A stretch of 37,969 nucleotides of DNA from Bacillota bacterium (GTDB taxonomy: Bacteria > Bacillota > Clostridia > Christensenellales > UBA1242). The notes under the pieces were generated by a model. That model saw only the letters and a list, made by a program, of their open reading frames with translations, was not told where the DNA came from and did not search any database. The DNA lies in contig WRBO01000013.1 in assembly GCA_009784555.1 (NCBI GenBank), positions 1 to 37,969 of the forward strand, written 5' to 3'. Both the position numbers and the translations under genes were made by a program. Each line of letters opens with the position of its first letter. Within the stretch, counting starts at the first letter, position 1. Of the stretch, positions 1 through 11,200 are shown in pieces.

Positions 1-1
1 C

Positions 2-898
2 ATTTACAAGAGCGCGATTCGCAGTTACAAAGAGTTGCCTATTAAATACGCAGAGACGAGTGTTCTGTTCCGTAACGAGGCCAGCGGCGAGATGCACGGC
101 CTGACCCGTGTTCGTCACTTTACATTGGCCGAGGGGCATATCATGGCGCGCCCAGACCAGGTAGAGCAGGTCATGGATGAGTGTTTAGATCTGTCCAGTA
201 TGTTGATGAAGAAGATTGGTGTGGCCGACAAGATTTGGTACCGATTGTCGAAATGGGACCCAAAGAACAAGAAGAAGTATTTGGGAACGGCCAAGGAGTG
301 GGAGGAGAGTCAAGAGACCCTGCGCCGAATTTTGAAAAAACATAACCTGCCGTTTGTCGAGGCCGAGGGCGATGCCGCGTTTTATGGGCCAAAGATAGAT
401 TTACAGGCGCGTAACGTTTATGGCAAGGAAGACACGATAATGACATTGCAGTTGGATTTCAGTTTGGCCGAGCGTTACGACATGACGTATGTTGACGAAC
501 GGGGCGAGAAGCAACGCCCGACAATTATCCACCGTGCAAGTTTGGGATGTTACGAGAGAACCTTGGCGATGATTATTGAAAACACGGGCGGGGCATTCCC
601 GATTTGGATTGCGCCCGTCCAGGCCGTTGTGATGGGTATATCAAACAAGATGGATGATTATGTGGAACGGGTTTGCGCCGAATTGCGTGCGGGCGGCGTG
701 CGTGTGGAACGCGACATTCGTCCGGAAAAGGTCGGGTACAAAATCCGTGAACACACAAAGAAGAAGGTTCCGTTTTTGGTCGTAGTTGGCGAGAAAGAGG
801 AGCAGGAAGGCGTAATAAGCGTCAGGACGCGCGAGGGTGAGGATAAGGGCACGATGTCCGTTGCGGAATTGATTGCCATAGTCAAAGCCGCCCAGTAA
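2..898 (+). CDS. thrS: Threonine--tRNA ligase, C-terminal part (partial)
   Basis: Class II aminoacyl-tRNA synthetase that charges tRNA-Thr in the cytoplasm. The reading frame is already open at base 2, so the N-terminal TGS, editing and first catalytic parts lie outside the window and 298 residues remain. Visible are the motif-2 region (RNEASGEMHGLTRVR), two probable zinc-ligand histidines (in EGHIM and in IIHRASLG), and motif 3 ending in GCYERTLAMIIE. The anticodon-binding domain follows from about PIWIAPVQAVV to the C-terminus. The wording HFTLAEGH instead of the common GFTQDDAH places it in a divergent ThrRS subgroup; this is from memory of the family. The gene is followed by two hairpins and converges on the next gene. 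Identification is secure. Confidence 0.97.
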   Translation: MYKSAIRSYKELPIKYAETSVLFRNEASGEMHGLTRVRHFTLAEGHIMARPDQVEQVMDECLDLSSMLMKKIGVADKIWYRLSKWDPKNKKKYLGTAKEWEESQETLRRILKKHNLPFVEAEGDAAFYGPKIDLQARNVYGKEDTIMTLQLDFSLAERYDMTYVDERGEKQRPTIIHRASLGCYERTLAMIIENTGGAFPIWIAPVQAVVMGISNKMDDYVERVCAELRAGGVRVERDIRPEKVGYKIREHTKKKVPFLVVVGEKEEQEGVISVRTREGEDKGTMSVAELIAIVKAAQ

Positions 899-909
899 TT
901 GTTGCAACG

Positions 910-941
910 AAAAACCGAGGGGATGCCCCCTCGGTTTTTTG
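910..941 (+). terminator. Intrinsic terminator of thrS
   Basis: A hairpin with arms AACCGAGGGG and CCCCCTCGGTT followed by a T run begins 12 nt after the thrS stop codon. The A-run before the stem could let it work in both directions. Confidence 0.9.
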
Positions 942-966
942 GTGTGGTTGTTTGGGTTAAGACCTA

Positions 967-998
967 GGAAATATCGCCAGATATTTCCGTGTGATTTT
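967..998 (+). terminator. Second hairpin downstream of thrS
   Basis: A perfect 9-bp stem (GGAAATATC / GATATTTCC) with the 4-nt loop GCCA is followed a few bases later by a run of six T. It may be a back-up terminator between the two convergent genes; the gap between stem and T run makes this less certain. Confidence 0.5.
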
Positions 999-1016
999 TT
1001 GGATTCATTAATGTCC

Positions 1017-1061
1017 AAAAAAGTCGGGACGCGTGTAACGCGCGCTGGGCGCGACTTTTTT
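1017..1061 (-). terminator. Bidirectional terminator at the 3' end of the Met-rich gene
   Basis: AAAAAAGTCG at 1017 pairs with CGACTTTTTT at 1052, enclosing a GC-rich interior that can itself pair. The hairpin touches the stop codon of the minus-strand gene at 1060-1062. The symmetrical A and T runs allow termination from both sides. Confidence 0.75.
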
Positions 1062-3981
1062 ACGCGGGAACCATGTCGCGCTCGTCGAGTTGGCGGTTGA
1101 CGGTTTGCGTTTGTTGGGTGTCTTTTCCGTATGTGCCTTCGGCGGATTCGATTTCGCCTGTGGTCTTGAAATGCTCCATCCCTGATTTGATTTTGCCGAT
1201 GATTGAACCGCCGACTTCCATGGCTTTGTTACCAAATTCGGCCAGGACGCTTGGCTTTTCCGTTGTAGGGTTGCGCAGGGCCATTTCTTCTTTTTTCAAT
1301 GCGTCTGCCTTTGCGTGTAGTACGGCGTCGCCCGTTTCATTTGCCTTTTGGAATGTTGCGCGGTATTCGCGGTGGACGTCGTTTGCGGTGCGTTCGGGTG
1401 CGGGTGCCTCTTGTGCGACGGTTTGTTGTTGGGCGGTTTCGGTTTCTTTGATATCCATGTTGATGTTGATGCCGTCGGCGATTTTGTTGTAGACCTTGTC
1501 ACCCAGGCCCTTGATTTTGTCAAGGAAGCCCGTTGTCGTTTCGACAGGTGCCTGTTCTGTTACGGGCTGTTTTTCCAACTTGTCGAGGGTAATTGGGTTT
1601 GTGCCTTTGTCCATAGCTTTTTGTGTTTTTTCAAAAACCGCCTGTTGGTTGGCCATTTGGTCGGCCATGGCCTGTTCATGAGGTGTTAGCTCTGGTTGTG
1701 GTTGGTCGATGTTGCCAATTTCAAAGTTCATTGGAATTGCGGATGTGACTTTGTCCAGAACTTTGTCACCCAGGTTTTTAATTTTGTCCAGGAAGCCAAC
1801 CTTTTCCGGTTCGGCGGTTTCCGCGGCGACAATTTGGTCGGCCATGTCTTGGGTTGTTTGACCGGACAGCATCTCGGCGGCCTGGGCCTCTAGGGCCGCT
1901 TGGGCTTCTTGTTCTTCGATTTGTTTTACATAATCGGCCTTGGATGGGTCGCCGCGTGCAGTACGCTCGCCTTTCATGTCGCGGTCGATTTCATTTAGTT
2001 TCTTTACGTTTTGTGGAGTCAGGCTGACGTCCAAATCCGGGTCGCCCGCGTATTCGCGCATCATGTTGTTGTGGACTTCGGTTGCGGCGTTGGATGCATC
2101 TTTGTAATTGGCACTGGCGGCAACGAATGCTTTTTGCGCCTCTTTTATGGCGGCCTTGTCACCCGTTTGTTGCGCGGCCTCTAGTGCGCGGTATGCCGCG
2201 GTTTGTTCGCCCAAGGCCTTTTTGGAATTTACCAATGCCTGTGCCTCGGCCCATTGGAGGGCCTCCATTTGTTCGGAGAGGGCAGGGCCCTTGTACCGTG
2301 CGTCTTCGGCGGCGACTTCCGCATCAATGTAACTGTCGATTTGTGACTGGGCGGTTTGACCGTCCAGGATTGCTTTTGCCTCTTGTTCGGCCTTGGCCTG
2401 GGCAACGATTTTGTCGACTTCCGATTGTGGGTCAACGTGTTCGTTGTAGATTTCTTTGCCTTGGGCCTCTTTTTCGCGTGCGTCTACGCGTTGTTGGCGT
2501 TGTTCTTGTTGGTACTTTTCCTTTGCCTCGGCTTGTTTTTCCTCCATCGCTTGGGTGTGGCTGCGGTCGGTAAAGTATTTGTACATGTGGCGGCCCATTT
2601 CGGGGTCGTCTTGGCTGATTTCTTCGTATTCTTTCCACAGGGCGTCAAGGTCCATGTCTTTGTATTGTTCGTCCAGGCTCTTTTGGAAGTCCTGTTCAAA
2701 TGCCGCGGCCTCTTGCTTTTCTGTTTCTTGTTTCTCGTATGCTTCTTTGCGTTTTTGGCTGTCGGCCTCTTTGTATTTGGCCTTTGCCGCTTTTGCCTTT
2801 TCGTCTGACTCGGCTTTTTTGGCGGTTTCTTGTTCGGATTTGACCTCGGCATCGCCGCGTTCCATCAGGTATTTGTAAAGATGACGCGCGGCCTCGGGGT
2901 CGGTTTTTTCATCCATGGCGTGATATTGGTCCCAGAGTTTGTCCAGGGGAACTTTGTCAAAGCTGTTTGCCAGGTTGTCCAGGGCGCGTTGGCTGTAGCC
3001 GTCGGTGGTTTTGTCCGCCGCGGTGTTTTGGTCCATGAATGTGCCGACCTGTTGATTGATGGTGCCAATTTGCTCGGCCGACAGACCATAGTTTTGCAAC
3101 ATTGCATACATGTGCTGGGCGTTCATTTGCGGGTTCATCATGTACGGGTTCATAAACGGCATCATTCCCGCCATGTATGGGTTCATCATTGGCATACCCA
3201 TTCCCATCCCAGGCATCATCCCGGGCATACCCATACCCATGCCGGGCATCATTCCCGGCATCATACCCATATTTGGCATCATCATTGATGGGGCATATGT
3301 TGGGGTGAAACCCGCCGTGTTGTCTTTGCGGATTTGTTGGTGTTGGTTCATATCATAGAGGCCCTTGCCCATCTTTGCCATTTCGGCGGACAACTCGGCC
3401 GACAGGTCGTCAAACATTCCCTTGTCGCTGTGCTGTTTCGCGCGTTCGCCGACTTTGCGCTCTTTGTCGATTGTTTGTGTTGACTCTTTCGCCGTTTCTT
3501 TGGCCGTCTTTTCGTTTGCAACTTGGGGCCCGTTTTTCGACCTTTCTTTTTTCAATTGGGCTTTTAACTTTTTATTCTCGGCTTCCAGTTCCGCTATCTT
3601 GTCCTTGTCCGCCGTGTTTGATTGGGTTTGGGTTTGTGACTGTTCAACTGGTTTCTTTGTTTTTAACACGCCCTCGACACGGTCGGACAGTCGTTGTGCA
3701 TCGGCGGTATACCGTGGGTCTTTTGCCAATACGTCTACCATCTTCCATAATTTGTTTTTGCACTTTTCGGGAATTTTACCGTTCAGTCCGTTCTTTTCAA
3801 CAAAGTCCAACACCGTGCCCATGTCTTTGCGTTTCGCGGCCTCGGTGAACAGGGTATTGAATTGTTTATCGGTGATTTGATTTGCCTGTTCCTGGGAAAT
3901 TTGTCCCAGCATAGCCTTGAACTCCTGTGGCCCTTTCATTTCGCGAATTTGTTTTCTTAATTCCTCGACGGTCATATCCAT
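1060..3981 (-). CDS. Unrecognised large Met-rich, coiled-coil repeat protein
   Basis: I do not recognise this protein of about 973 residues. There is no signal peptide and no membrane segment, so it is probably cytoplasmic. From the N-terminus it shows a helical domain (about 1-110), a coiled-coil Lys/Glu/Gln stretch (about 125-190), and a remarkable Met/Gly/Pro tract (about 230-295) built of units such as GMMPGMGMG and MNPYM. Two copies of a roughly 35-residue helical unit follow (KLWDQYHAMDEKTDPEAARH and ALWKEYEEISQDDPEMGRHM), then a long charged segment. Near the C-terminus lie two amphipathic repeats (GFLDKIKNLGDKVLDK and GFLDKIKGLGDKVYNK) and a weaker third. I chose the ATG at 3981 because the AAAGGGGG Shine-Dalgarno sequence is 9 nt upstream of it; it directly abuts the alternative ATG at 3990. 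A scaffold-like role is only a guess. Confidence 0.8.
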   Translation of the reverse strand: MDMTVEELRKQIREMKGPQEFKAMLGQISQEQANQITDKQFNTLFTEAAKRKDMGTVLDFVEKNGLNGKIPEKCKNKLWKMVDVLAKDPRYTADAQRLSDRVEGVLKTKKPVEQSQTQTQSNTADKDKIAELEAENKKLKAQLKKERSKNGPQVANEKTAKETAKESTQTIDKERKVGERAKQHSDKGMFDDLSAELSAEMAKMGKGLYDMNQHQQIRKDNTAGFTPTYAPSMMMPNMGMMPGMMPGMGMGMPGMMPGMGMGMPMMNPYMAGMMPFMNPYMMNPQMNAQHMYAMLQNYGLSAEQIGTINQQVGTFMDQNTAADKTTDGYSQRALDNLANSFDKVPLDKLWDQYHAMDEKTDPEAARHLYKYLMERGDAEVKSEQETAKKAESDEKAKAAKAKYKEADSQKRKEAYEKQETEKQEAAAFEQDFQKSLDEQYKDMDLDALWKEYEEISQDDPEMGRHMYKYFTDRSHTQAMEEKQAEAKEKYQQEQRQQRVDAREKEAQGKEIYNEHVDPQSEVDKIVAQAKAEQEAKAILDGQTAQSQIDSYIDAEVAAEDARYKGPALSEQMEALQWAEAQALVNSKKALGEQTAAYRALEAAQQTGDKAAIKEAQKAFVAASANYKDASNAATEVHNNMMREYAGDPDLDVSLTPQNVKKLNEIDRDMKGERTARGDPSKADYVKQIEEQEAQAALEAQAAEMLSGQTTQDMADQIVAAETAEPEKVGFLDKIKNLGDKVLDKVTSAIPMNFEIGNIDQPQPELTPHEQAMADQMANQQAVFEKTQKAMDKGTNPITLDKLEKQPVTEQAPVETTTGFLDKIKGLGDKVYNKIADGININMDIKETETAQQQTVAQEAPAPERTANDVHREYRATFQKANETGDAVLHAKADALKKEEMALRNPTTEKPSVLAEFGNKAMEVGGSIIGKIKSGMEHFKTTGEIESAEGTYGKDTQQTQTVNRQLDERDMVPA

Positions 3982-4008
3982 GGACGGCATCCCCCTTTGT
4001 AAAAAACC

Positions 4009-4036
4009 ATTCTATATATTGTCAACTTTATCACAA
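4009..4036 (-). promoter_or_regulatory. Candidate sigma-A promoter of the Met-rich gene
   Basis: On the minus strand TTGTGA (4036-4031) and TAGAAT (4014-4009) are separated by 16 nt. They lie about 28 nt upstream of the start codon, leaving room for the AAAGGGGG ribosome-binding site. Confidence 0.5.
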
Positions 4037-4101
4037 CATAATATAGATACAAAATGAATTAACCGATGGATTGCGATGTCATTCGTGGAATAAACATTTC
4101 C

Positions 4102-4131
4102 TTGACACGTATATAATATATAATGTAGAAT
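4102..4131 (+). promoter_or_regulatory. Promoter of tRNA-fMet
   Basis: A perfect TTGACA at 4102-4107 is followed after 18 nt by TAGAAT at 4126-4131, ending 10 nt before the mature tRNA 5' end. An overlapping TATAAT at 4119-4124 is an alternative -10 box but lacks a good -35 box at proper spacing. Confidence 0.65.
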
Positions 4132-4141
4132 TGTTTGTTAT

Positions 4142-4216
<75 letters not shown>

Positions 4217-4218
<2 letters not shown>

Positions 4219-4240
4219 AAAAGCCCTTGGGGCTTTTTTT
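4217..4240 (+). terminator. Terminator of tRNA-fMet, probably also of the CoiA-like gene
   Basis: AAAAAGCCC, a short loop and GGGCTTTTTTT form a hairpin directly after the tRNA. Because A and T runs flank both sides, it can also end minus-strand transcripts of the gene whose stop lies at 4246. Confidence 0.85.
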
Positions 4241-4245
4241 CATTA

Positions 4246-5058
4246 TTAAAATTCCCAAAAAAGCTGTCCTGTTTGCCAGTGCGAACATATTTGTACGGGG
4301 GTTGTTGACTCCCCGTCATTATGTTGTTTTTCCAAATCCAAACTATCTTTTGTTATGTTGTAAACAAACTCGTCTCGTTTTATTCCTAAAACTTTTCTAT
4401 TTTTCTTTTCGGTTTTTGGCATCAAGCACCATAGTGTATCACAAAGGGTTTTGTCTTCATTGTCAGTAGAATTTTGGAAATCAAAGTAAACAGGAACTGA
4501 ACTGTCAATCCATGTTCTTGGGAAAACTTTAGCAGGTGCTTTCGTGTTAAAAGACATCTTATCAAAAGACAAAGGTAATGTGGACACCATGGATTTCTTT
4601 TCCTTACAATAATACGCAATTGAGGGGGAGCGAAATGACTTTTTGTAGTGTTGGACAAATCTTGGATAATCTTTTTTAAGTCTAGTGCCATTAACAACCC
4701 AAATCATATTTCCATGGAATTCTTCTCGTGCACTACGCACTTTGCAGTCAATGGATGAATGTTGGAATTCAACAACCATCCCGCGCCCAGTTCTTATATC
4801 TGCAATACGTCGTTTCCCTGTATGTTGGTTACTAATAATAATTTCTTGCCATTCTTCAGGGAATTTATTTTTCCATTCACGATGCCATTTAGTTTCTGGG
4901 TCATGCCATTCATCGCACGATACGTTTGATGTGTGTGCCCAATGATGTACTTTGATATCGCCACACTTCGCAAAAACGTGTTCCCCACAAGCAGGACAAA
5001 TACCAGAAACGCCCGCTGTTGCTTTTGTTTTCGTTTCATTTACAAGTGCATACTGCAT
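4246..5058 (-). CDS. CoiA-like competence-family protein (predicted nuclease)
   Basis: A 270-residue protein of the CoiA family, whose founding member is a competence gene. Many homologues elsewhere are of unknown role or sit in mobile DNA. The N-terminus carries a small zinc-binding unit (CPACG at 21-25, then CGDIKVHHWAH at 32-42 and further Cys/His). A PD-(D/E)XK-like nuclease core follows, with D87 in RRIADIRTG and E97/Q99 in VVEFQHS. The start at 5058 fits the family N-terminus (MQYALVN). It has no Shine-Dalgarno sequence, but TATAAT lies 6 nt before it with TTGTGT 17 nt further up, which suggests a leaderless mRNA. The gene is clearly more AT-rich than its neighbours and abuts tRNA-fMet, so it may have been acquired. 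A GTG further upstream (about 5091) with AAGG is an alternative start. Confidence 0.8.
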   Translation of the reverse strand: MQYALVNETKTKATAGVSGICPACGEHVFAKCGDIKVHHWAHTSNVSCDEWHDPETKWHREWKNKFPEEWQEIIISNQHTGKRRIADIRTGRGMVVEFQHSSIDCKVRSAREEFHGNMIWVVNGTRLKKDYPRFVQHYKKSFRSPSIAYYCKEKKSMVSTLPLSFDKMSFNTKAPAKVFPRTWIDSSVPVYFDFQNSTDNEDKTLCDTLWCLMPKTEKKNRKVLGIKRDEFVYNITKDSLDLEKQHNDGESTTPVQICSHWQTGQLFWEF

Positions 5059-5064
5059 AAATAA

Positions 5065-5093
5065 ATTATACATCTGTTCTCTTATTAACACAA
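5065..5093 (-). promoter_or_regulatory. Promoter overlapping the start of the CoiA-like gene
   Basis: On the minus strand TTGTGT, 17 nt and TATAAT (5070-5065) end 6 nt before the ATG at 5058. This places +1 at or next to the start codon. Confidence 0.5.
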
Positions 5094-5264
5094 GTCTCAA
5101 CCTTCAAACACACCTCATTTCAAAGGCTTTTCGGAGTCGTTTTTTGTTGTGGGTGCATATGTATTATTAAAATTTGGGATAGAAGTTGGCGTGGCTAGGG
5201 CTTGTCTTTTTTGGCGTGGTGATGGATACTTGAACCAACTATAATTTTTCATGGGAGGAAAGGT

Positions 5265-8200
5265 ATGAGGAAGTTCTTTGGAAGAAAGTTGTTCGTGGCC
5301 GCAGTTGTTTTGTTGATGGCGGCGACACCAGCATTGTTTTTGACCGCTTGTGGTGGCAGCAACAATAATAACGATGAAGATGAAACACCGCCAGCCCCAA
5401 CGGTTACGTTGAATCCGACATCCGTGTCGATTAACGATACGACACCCACCGCGACCATAGCGGTTGGCGGAACGGCGACGGGGGCGGTCACGTTGAACAC
5501 GTCGCAATTACCATCGGCGGTTGATGCGACCGTCGACGGCACAACAATTACCGTGACGGGAACGCGCCCATCAACAAATGTTGCGGCGGTAACTGGCTCG
5601 CCCGTTATTGTTGTAACGCGTGAGGGTGTTAGCCAGAATTTGACGGTTAACATTAACCTGACGACGACGTATACCCCCGACACGGGTGGGACACCGCCGC
5701 CCCCTGTTCCCGAGATTTCCATTACAACCCAACCAACGGGCGCAACATTGACATACGGATTTGTGGCGGGAGAGTTAACCGTTGTTGCCACCGTTACTTT
5801 GGGTGCAACATTGACATACCAATGGTTGCAACGTGACGGAGAGAATTGGGTCAATGTTGGTACGAACAATCCATCTTTCGCAATTCCGACCGCCCTTGGC
5901 GTAGGCAGGCACGAGTTCCGTGTTCGTGTAAGTACGTCGAACGGGGAGGTCAATGTATTGTCGTCCATTGTCGAGGTTGTTGTTAACGCACCGGAAACAG
6001 AGCCCGGGCAACCGACACGTACAGTTACAATTAACATAACGGGAACAGGCGCAGAGGGCGTAACCCACAGCGCACCGGAAACAATATTACAGACGGCAAC
6101 GGAATTGGAGTTCATATTGGGTGATGTTGCGGGTGACGCAACAATTAACCTGCCACAGGGTGCAACAAGGGCAGGGATGGTGGTCACAGTTGTGATTACC
6201 CCTGGTTCGTCCGCGATTGTTGTTAACATTGAAATTGTTGCGTTTGACCCTGGGCCACCACCCCTTGCGCTTTCGGACTTTGTTACTGTGGTCGAGACAT
6301 TCTTGGACGATGGTATTGGAAATTTCAGAATAGTGGTAACCGAGGCGTTGTTCGGAATGGGCGGAGAGCCATTGGGCGAGATTGAAATTAATATCTTTGA
6401 GGTATTGAATAATGTCATTCGTCAAGACCAGTTCATAACCGAAGACACATACCCGTTTGCTGTGCTGGAACATCAATTTGGTTACCTGGTTACCGAGGAT
6501 GGTTTGGACGGCCCTACAACACGCGTGTTCTTTTTGGTCGAGGACGAATGGTTCTATTGGTGGACGGACAATGATGTGATTTTTTATACCCAGGTTCTTC
6601 TTGGACTGGCCGACCTGGTAGAGTTGTGCACGGAAACATCAACCGCGTACCAGACGGTTTATATGTTTGATGAAGAGTCTTTCTTTGGCGAGGAATTTAT
6701 TTCTATTGTTGTTACCGCCTTGGGATTGACGGTTATTATTGATTTTGGTGCGGATGGACAAACGACATTTGAATTTACAATTGGTGGCGTTGTCATTGAA
6801 ACCGACATTGATGAAATCATTCGTGAGGCAACTTTTATCGGTGGCGGTGGCGAACCTGGGCCACAAATGTTCAGCATAACTGTTGACGATGATATTGTTG
6901 GCGGACAGGTGTACACAGATTTCTCAAGCGCGCATGAGGGTCAAAGAGTCGAAATGTGGTTTACGTTTGATGGCAGATACACTTTTGTGCACTTTACCGT
7001 TAACGGTGACCCTACAACCGACAATTGGTTTTATATGCCTGCTATGGACGTTACCGTCTCTGCGGTTTTTGCGCCGCACCCAACATTTAATATCACTATT
7101 GCGCCTATGGTTGGTGGAACGGTTACCGCATCGCACACGTCTGCCCAAGAATGGGAATGGATTGAATTAACGGTCGTGGCGGATACGGGTTTCCGTTTGG
7201 CCGCGGGAAGTTTGCATGTAAACGGCGAGTACATTGGCATGTGGTTCAGCATGCCCGACCAAGATGTTACAATCACCGCAACGTTTGAACCATTGCCCGT
7301 TGACACGTTTAACATTTTTATCAACATCACCGGAGATGGTTTCATCCATGGGCCAATGCAATATGCGGCGGTTGGTGATTGGGTAGATGTATGGATAAGT
7401 GCGGGGTCGGGTTACCGTTTCGTCGAAGGTTCCCTGATGAAAAACGGCGAACCATGGAATTCGGGGTTTTATATGCCCGCGTACCATGTGACATTGACCG
7501 CGGTGTTCGAGCCAATGCCAACCATCACCATAGAAACGGAAAACGGTTGGATAGACACAATGCAACATGCCGAGGCAGGCGAGACCGTTCATTTTCTTAT
7601 CAACCCATTCCAAGGGTTTATCTTTGTCGAGGGTTCGATTGCAATAAACGGCGTGCCGTTACCGGTTGGCCAATTGTACTTTGTAATGCCGAACATGAAT
7701 GTCATCATAACGGCAACATTTGAACCAATTCCCACAGGGACATTCAGCATCATGGTATCCCAAGGATGGCAAGGCCACATAACGGCCAGCCATGCATACG
7801 CGGCACCAGGCACGACAATCACGGTAACGGTAGAGGCTTTTGGCGTTTGGGTTTTGTCCCAGATTTTTGTTGGCGGCGAGCCGATTGTTGGCACGACATT
7901 CATAATGCCAAACGGGCCAATAGAGATTTGGGCGACATTTGAAGCCCCACCAAGGACCGAGCGCGATATATTCATTGCTTCGCTTGAAAATGGAGACATT
8001 TCGCCAAACATCTGGGAAGCAAACCCAGGCACCACCGTTATACTTACCATTCACGCATCATTTGGCTTTCGCCTGGTGCCTGGTTCCATTCGTGTGAATG
8101 GAAATCCTATTGTGGGTTTGTCATTCATAATGCCGAATGAAGACGTCACAATAACGGCCCAGTTTGAACCATTGCCGCCACAAGTCCATGTTTCATTCGT

Positions 8201-11200
8201 AACAGGGACGGAACAGGTCATTGAATTCATTACGGTGTTTTACCAAGAATCGTACGGCGCATTGCCAAGTGCGGTTCGTGATGGGTTTTTCTTTGTCGGT
8301 TGGTTCACGGCCCCAGACGGTGGGACACAAGTCATGGCAGGGACAACGGTCACAAACATGATGGAACACAACCTCTATGCACGGTGGGAAGCCCAGCGTC
8401 CAATTGTAGAGGTAACAGATGTAAGACAGAATGGAGTTTTCGGTGAAGTAACGACAACACAAATTACAATAGAGTTTTGTTCCGACCCGATTGGTTTGGA
8501 ACTGGGGCATTTTACCATATGGGGTGCCACAGGTGTTGAATTAACGGGTGATGGCAATATCCGCATTTTGCACATCACCGACGTTACATTGTTCAACAAC
8601 CAAATCATCCGTATTTTTATTGCCAGTCCTCCTGGCTCGTCTTTGTTGGGCGGTATGATTGACCTTGCACTTTATGTTGAATTGGATGATGCCATCATCG
8701 CATCCCGAGAATTAATTGTTGCCTTGGAAATGTCGCCCGATTTGGCGGATGTTTTGCCTGACTCGTTGCTTGGTATTGATGGTCACACTATGCCTTTGGC
8801 GGCGGGTGGTATTATGCCTTTGAACTCGGGGTGGGGCCAGCGTGATAATCTCGTTAACCACATGCGCAATTTTGCAGACGGGTTTGCAAGTCACTATGAA
8901 CATTTCCAACGTGGTGCCGAGAGCAACCGAACCTTCTTTGAACGTGCATTATACAGTGATAACTTTGTCGAAATGAATGCGTGGTTTGTGTATTCCGATA
9001 TGTTCTGGCGCGTGAACATTTATGACGACATGACAACTATCGAGGCAACCAGTCTGGGTGGTGCAATTGACTTCCAAGTTATGTTGGTAATTTACAACGA
9101 ATATACTTTCCAACTTCTCATGCTTGAAAACGCACGCCGTTCAATCATCAACCGCGACCGTTATTCTTTCTTTACCGTTGGTGGCGGTGGGATTATCGTT
9201 AATAACGAAGGCACAGACAACGAGTGGCATTTCAACGACCTGCAAGGGTTCGAGTTCAACGAGCTGGAGGATGGCACACGTCAAATCATCCACATGAACC
9301 AACGTAATTATCACTATGTCGGTTCCCTGGGCCAGGACTCTCCATGGCTTGGAAGTTATTCATTAGGGTTCTTTGAATGTGATGGCGTGACATCACAACT
9401 CTACAGCCGCGGCTTGAGTTCGTTCATCAACGCGAACGATTCCCCATTTGCCCAAGACACAGAAACATCAACATTAAGTGTCTTGCGCGGTGACGAATTC
9501 AACCACCTTCGGTACTGGTCACGCTATCGTGCGGATTTGGGCTTTGCCGAAACATGGGAAGCAAACGGATTGACCGTTTGGAACATGGACAACATCAACA
9601 ACATGTTTGAATTCGATGCGGGCTTTGACATGGTTGACCATTTCCAAGAGTTGCAACAGGGACGCGGTGCATCGTTCACCGTTGACGGAATGATGTTCGA
9701 TGAACCAATTACAAAGTCGATTGAGTTCAACACAAACCTTGTCGAATTCGTGGCACAAATCGTCGAGGAAGAAGTAGGGTTCGCGGCGGGGCGTCAATGG
9801 CGACGTAATATCGACACGGTCACATCAAACATACGTACCGAAAATGCAAACTTTACAATGACCGTTGATTCGGGCACGTTGTGTCACAACCAACGTTTAT
9901 GGACGTCTACCGTTCGTATCGATGGAAACCGCGCACACGTCCACAGCGTAGGGGTAGTCACCAGCGAAAATACCTGGCCACAAGACGATGTTATCGAAGA
10001 GCGATATTACGAGCTGGTTGATGGGCAGTTGTACAGTTTTGAATATAACGAAGAAACAGGGACCTTCATAGGCCGACCAACCAACATGCTGGTCCACCAT
10101 GCGTATCCACCGACATTGGCAAGGCACGTTACATGGGATAACACAGCGGTACCAGGTTTCAGTCTGGGACATGTCCTGGGTTCAATCAGGAACGGTTTCG
10201 TAGCGGTAGAGTATCTGGGTGCGGGTGATTTCCGCCTCGCATTAAGTGACTTTGACCCCAATGGTGCGGATTCGTATTTTACAATTACGGATGGTTACCT
10301 GACGCATTTTGATGGCCCGTTGGCACAGATGACAATCGAATACGGAAACACCACAATTGATTTTGGCAACCACATATTTGCAACGCGTTTGGACACACCG
10401 ACAATTGTTTCCGCCGATAATGGCTTGCTGGTATGGGAGGATGTCGAAGATGCCGCCAGGTACAGTGTCCAAGGCCACGTCGTGTGGGACACAGGGCACA
10501 CCAGCGAAATCAACTTCGGTTGGGAGGGTAGTTCTATCGAAGACACCCAATTCGATTTGATGAATTTCTGGAGCCACGGTTTCCCATTTAGTGTCAATGT
10601 CCTGCGGATTAATATTGCCGTTGTCGCACACCCTGGCTATTGGTCCCCACATCTTATGCAAAGCCTGTCTACCGAATATCTCTTCCTGACCCTGTATCGT
10701 GAAGACGCTGACTTTGATAACTGGGTCACCGAAAATATGCAATCGTATTTATTTTGGAACGAAAGTGCTAACTTTCGCGCGACACGTGTCGAAACATACG
10801 GCGGTGTTGAAACAACAACAATATTCCAAACAATCGATAACGTTGGTGTAGATTTCGATGTTGACGGGGATGGTACAAAAACAACAACACAAATTCGATA
10901 TGTTTTGCCGGGTGGTGTTGCGGTTTATTCGTTGCAACCTGATGACCAGGGTCGCTGGGTCCAGGAACGTACTGGTTTCAACCTCTCGCCGGCCTCTGCA
11001 TGGGGTTCGGAAAACCACATCCAAAACCTTAATTGGCACGTTAACGACCAAGGGTATGTATTCCCAACACGTGATGGCGTGGTAGAGGTTACGAATCTTA
11101 ACTATGGGCGCGAACGCGTGCGCATCACGGTAGAGAACAGCAGGATTGTCGAATTCGCACTCTATTTCGACGATGGCCGCAATGTTGTCATAACCATTGA

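Noticed and set aside
2082-2878. Plus-strand frames opposite the Met-rich gene
   Set aside because: Composition (runs of Leu/Val/Phe and Arg) reflects the complement of Gln/Lys/Glu codons; no start signals.
4246-5058. A second integrative element at tRNA-fMet
   Set aside because: The CoiA-like gene is AT-rich and abuts the tRNA, but I found no repeated tRNA end and no integrase nearby.
5249-6418. 389-residue minus-strand frame opposite the giant lipoprotein
   Set aside because: It is antisense to a well-supported gene, low in complexity (Thr/Val/Pro), and has no ribosome-binding site; it mirrors the codon bias of the real gene.
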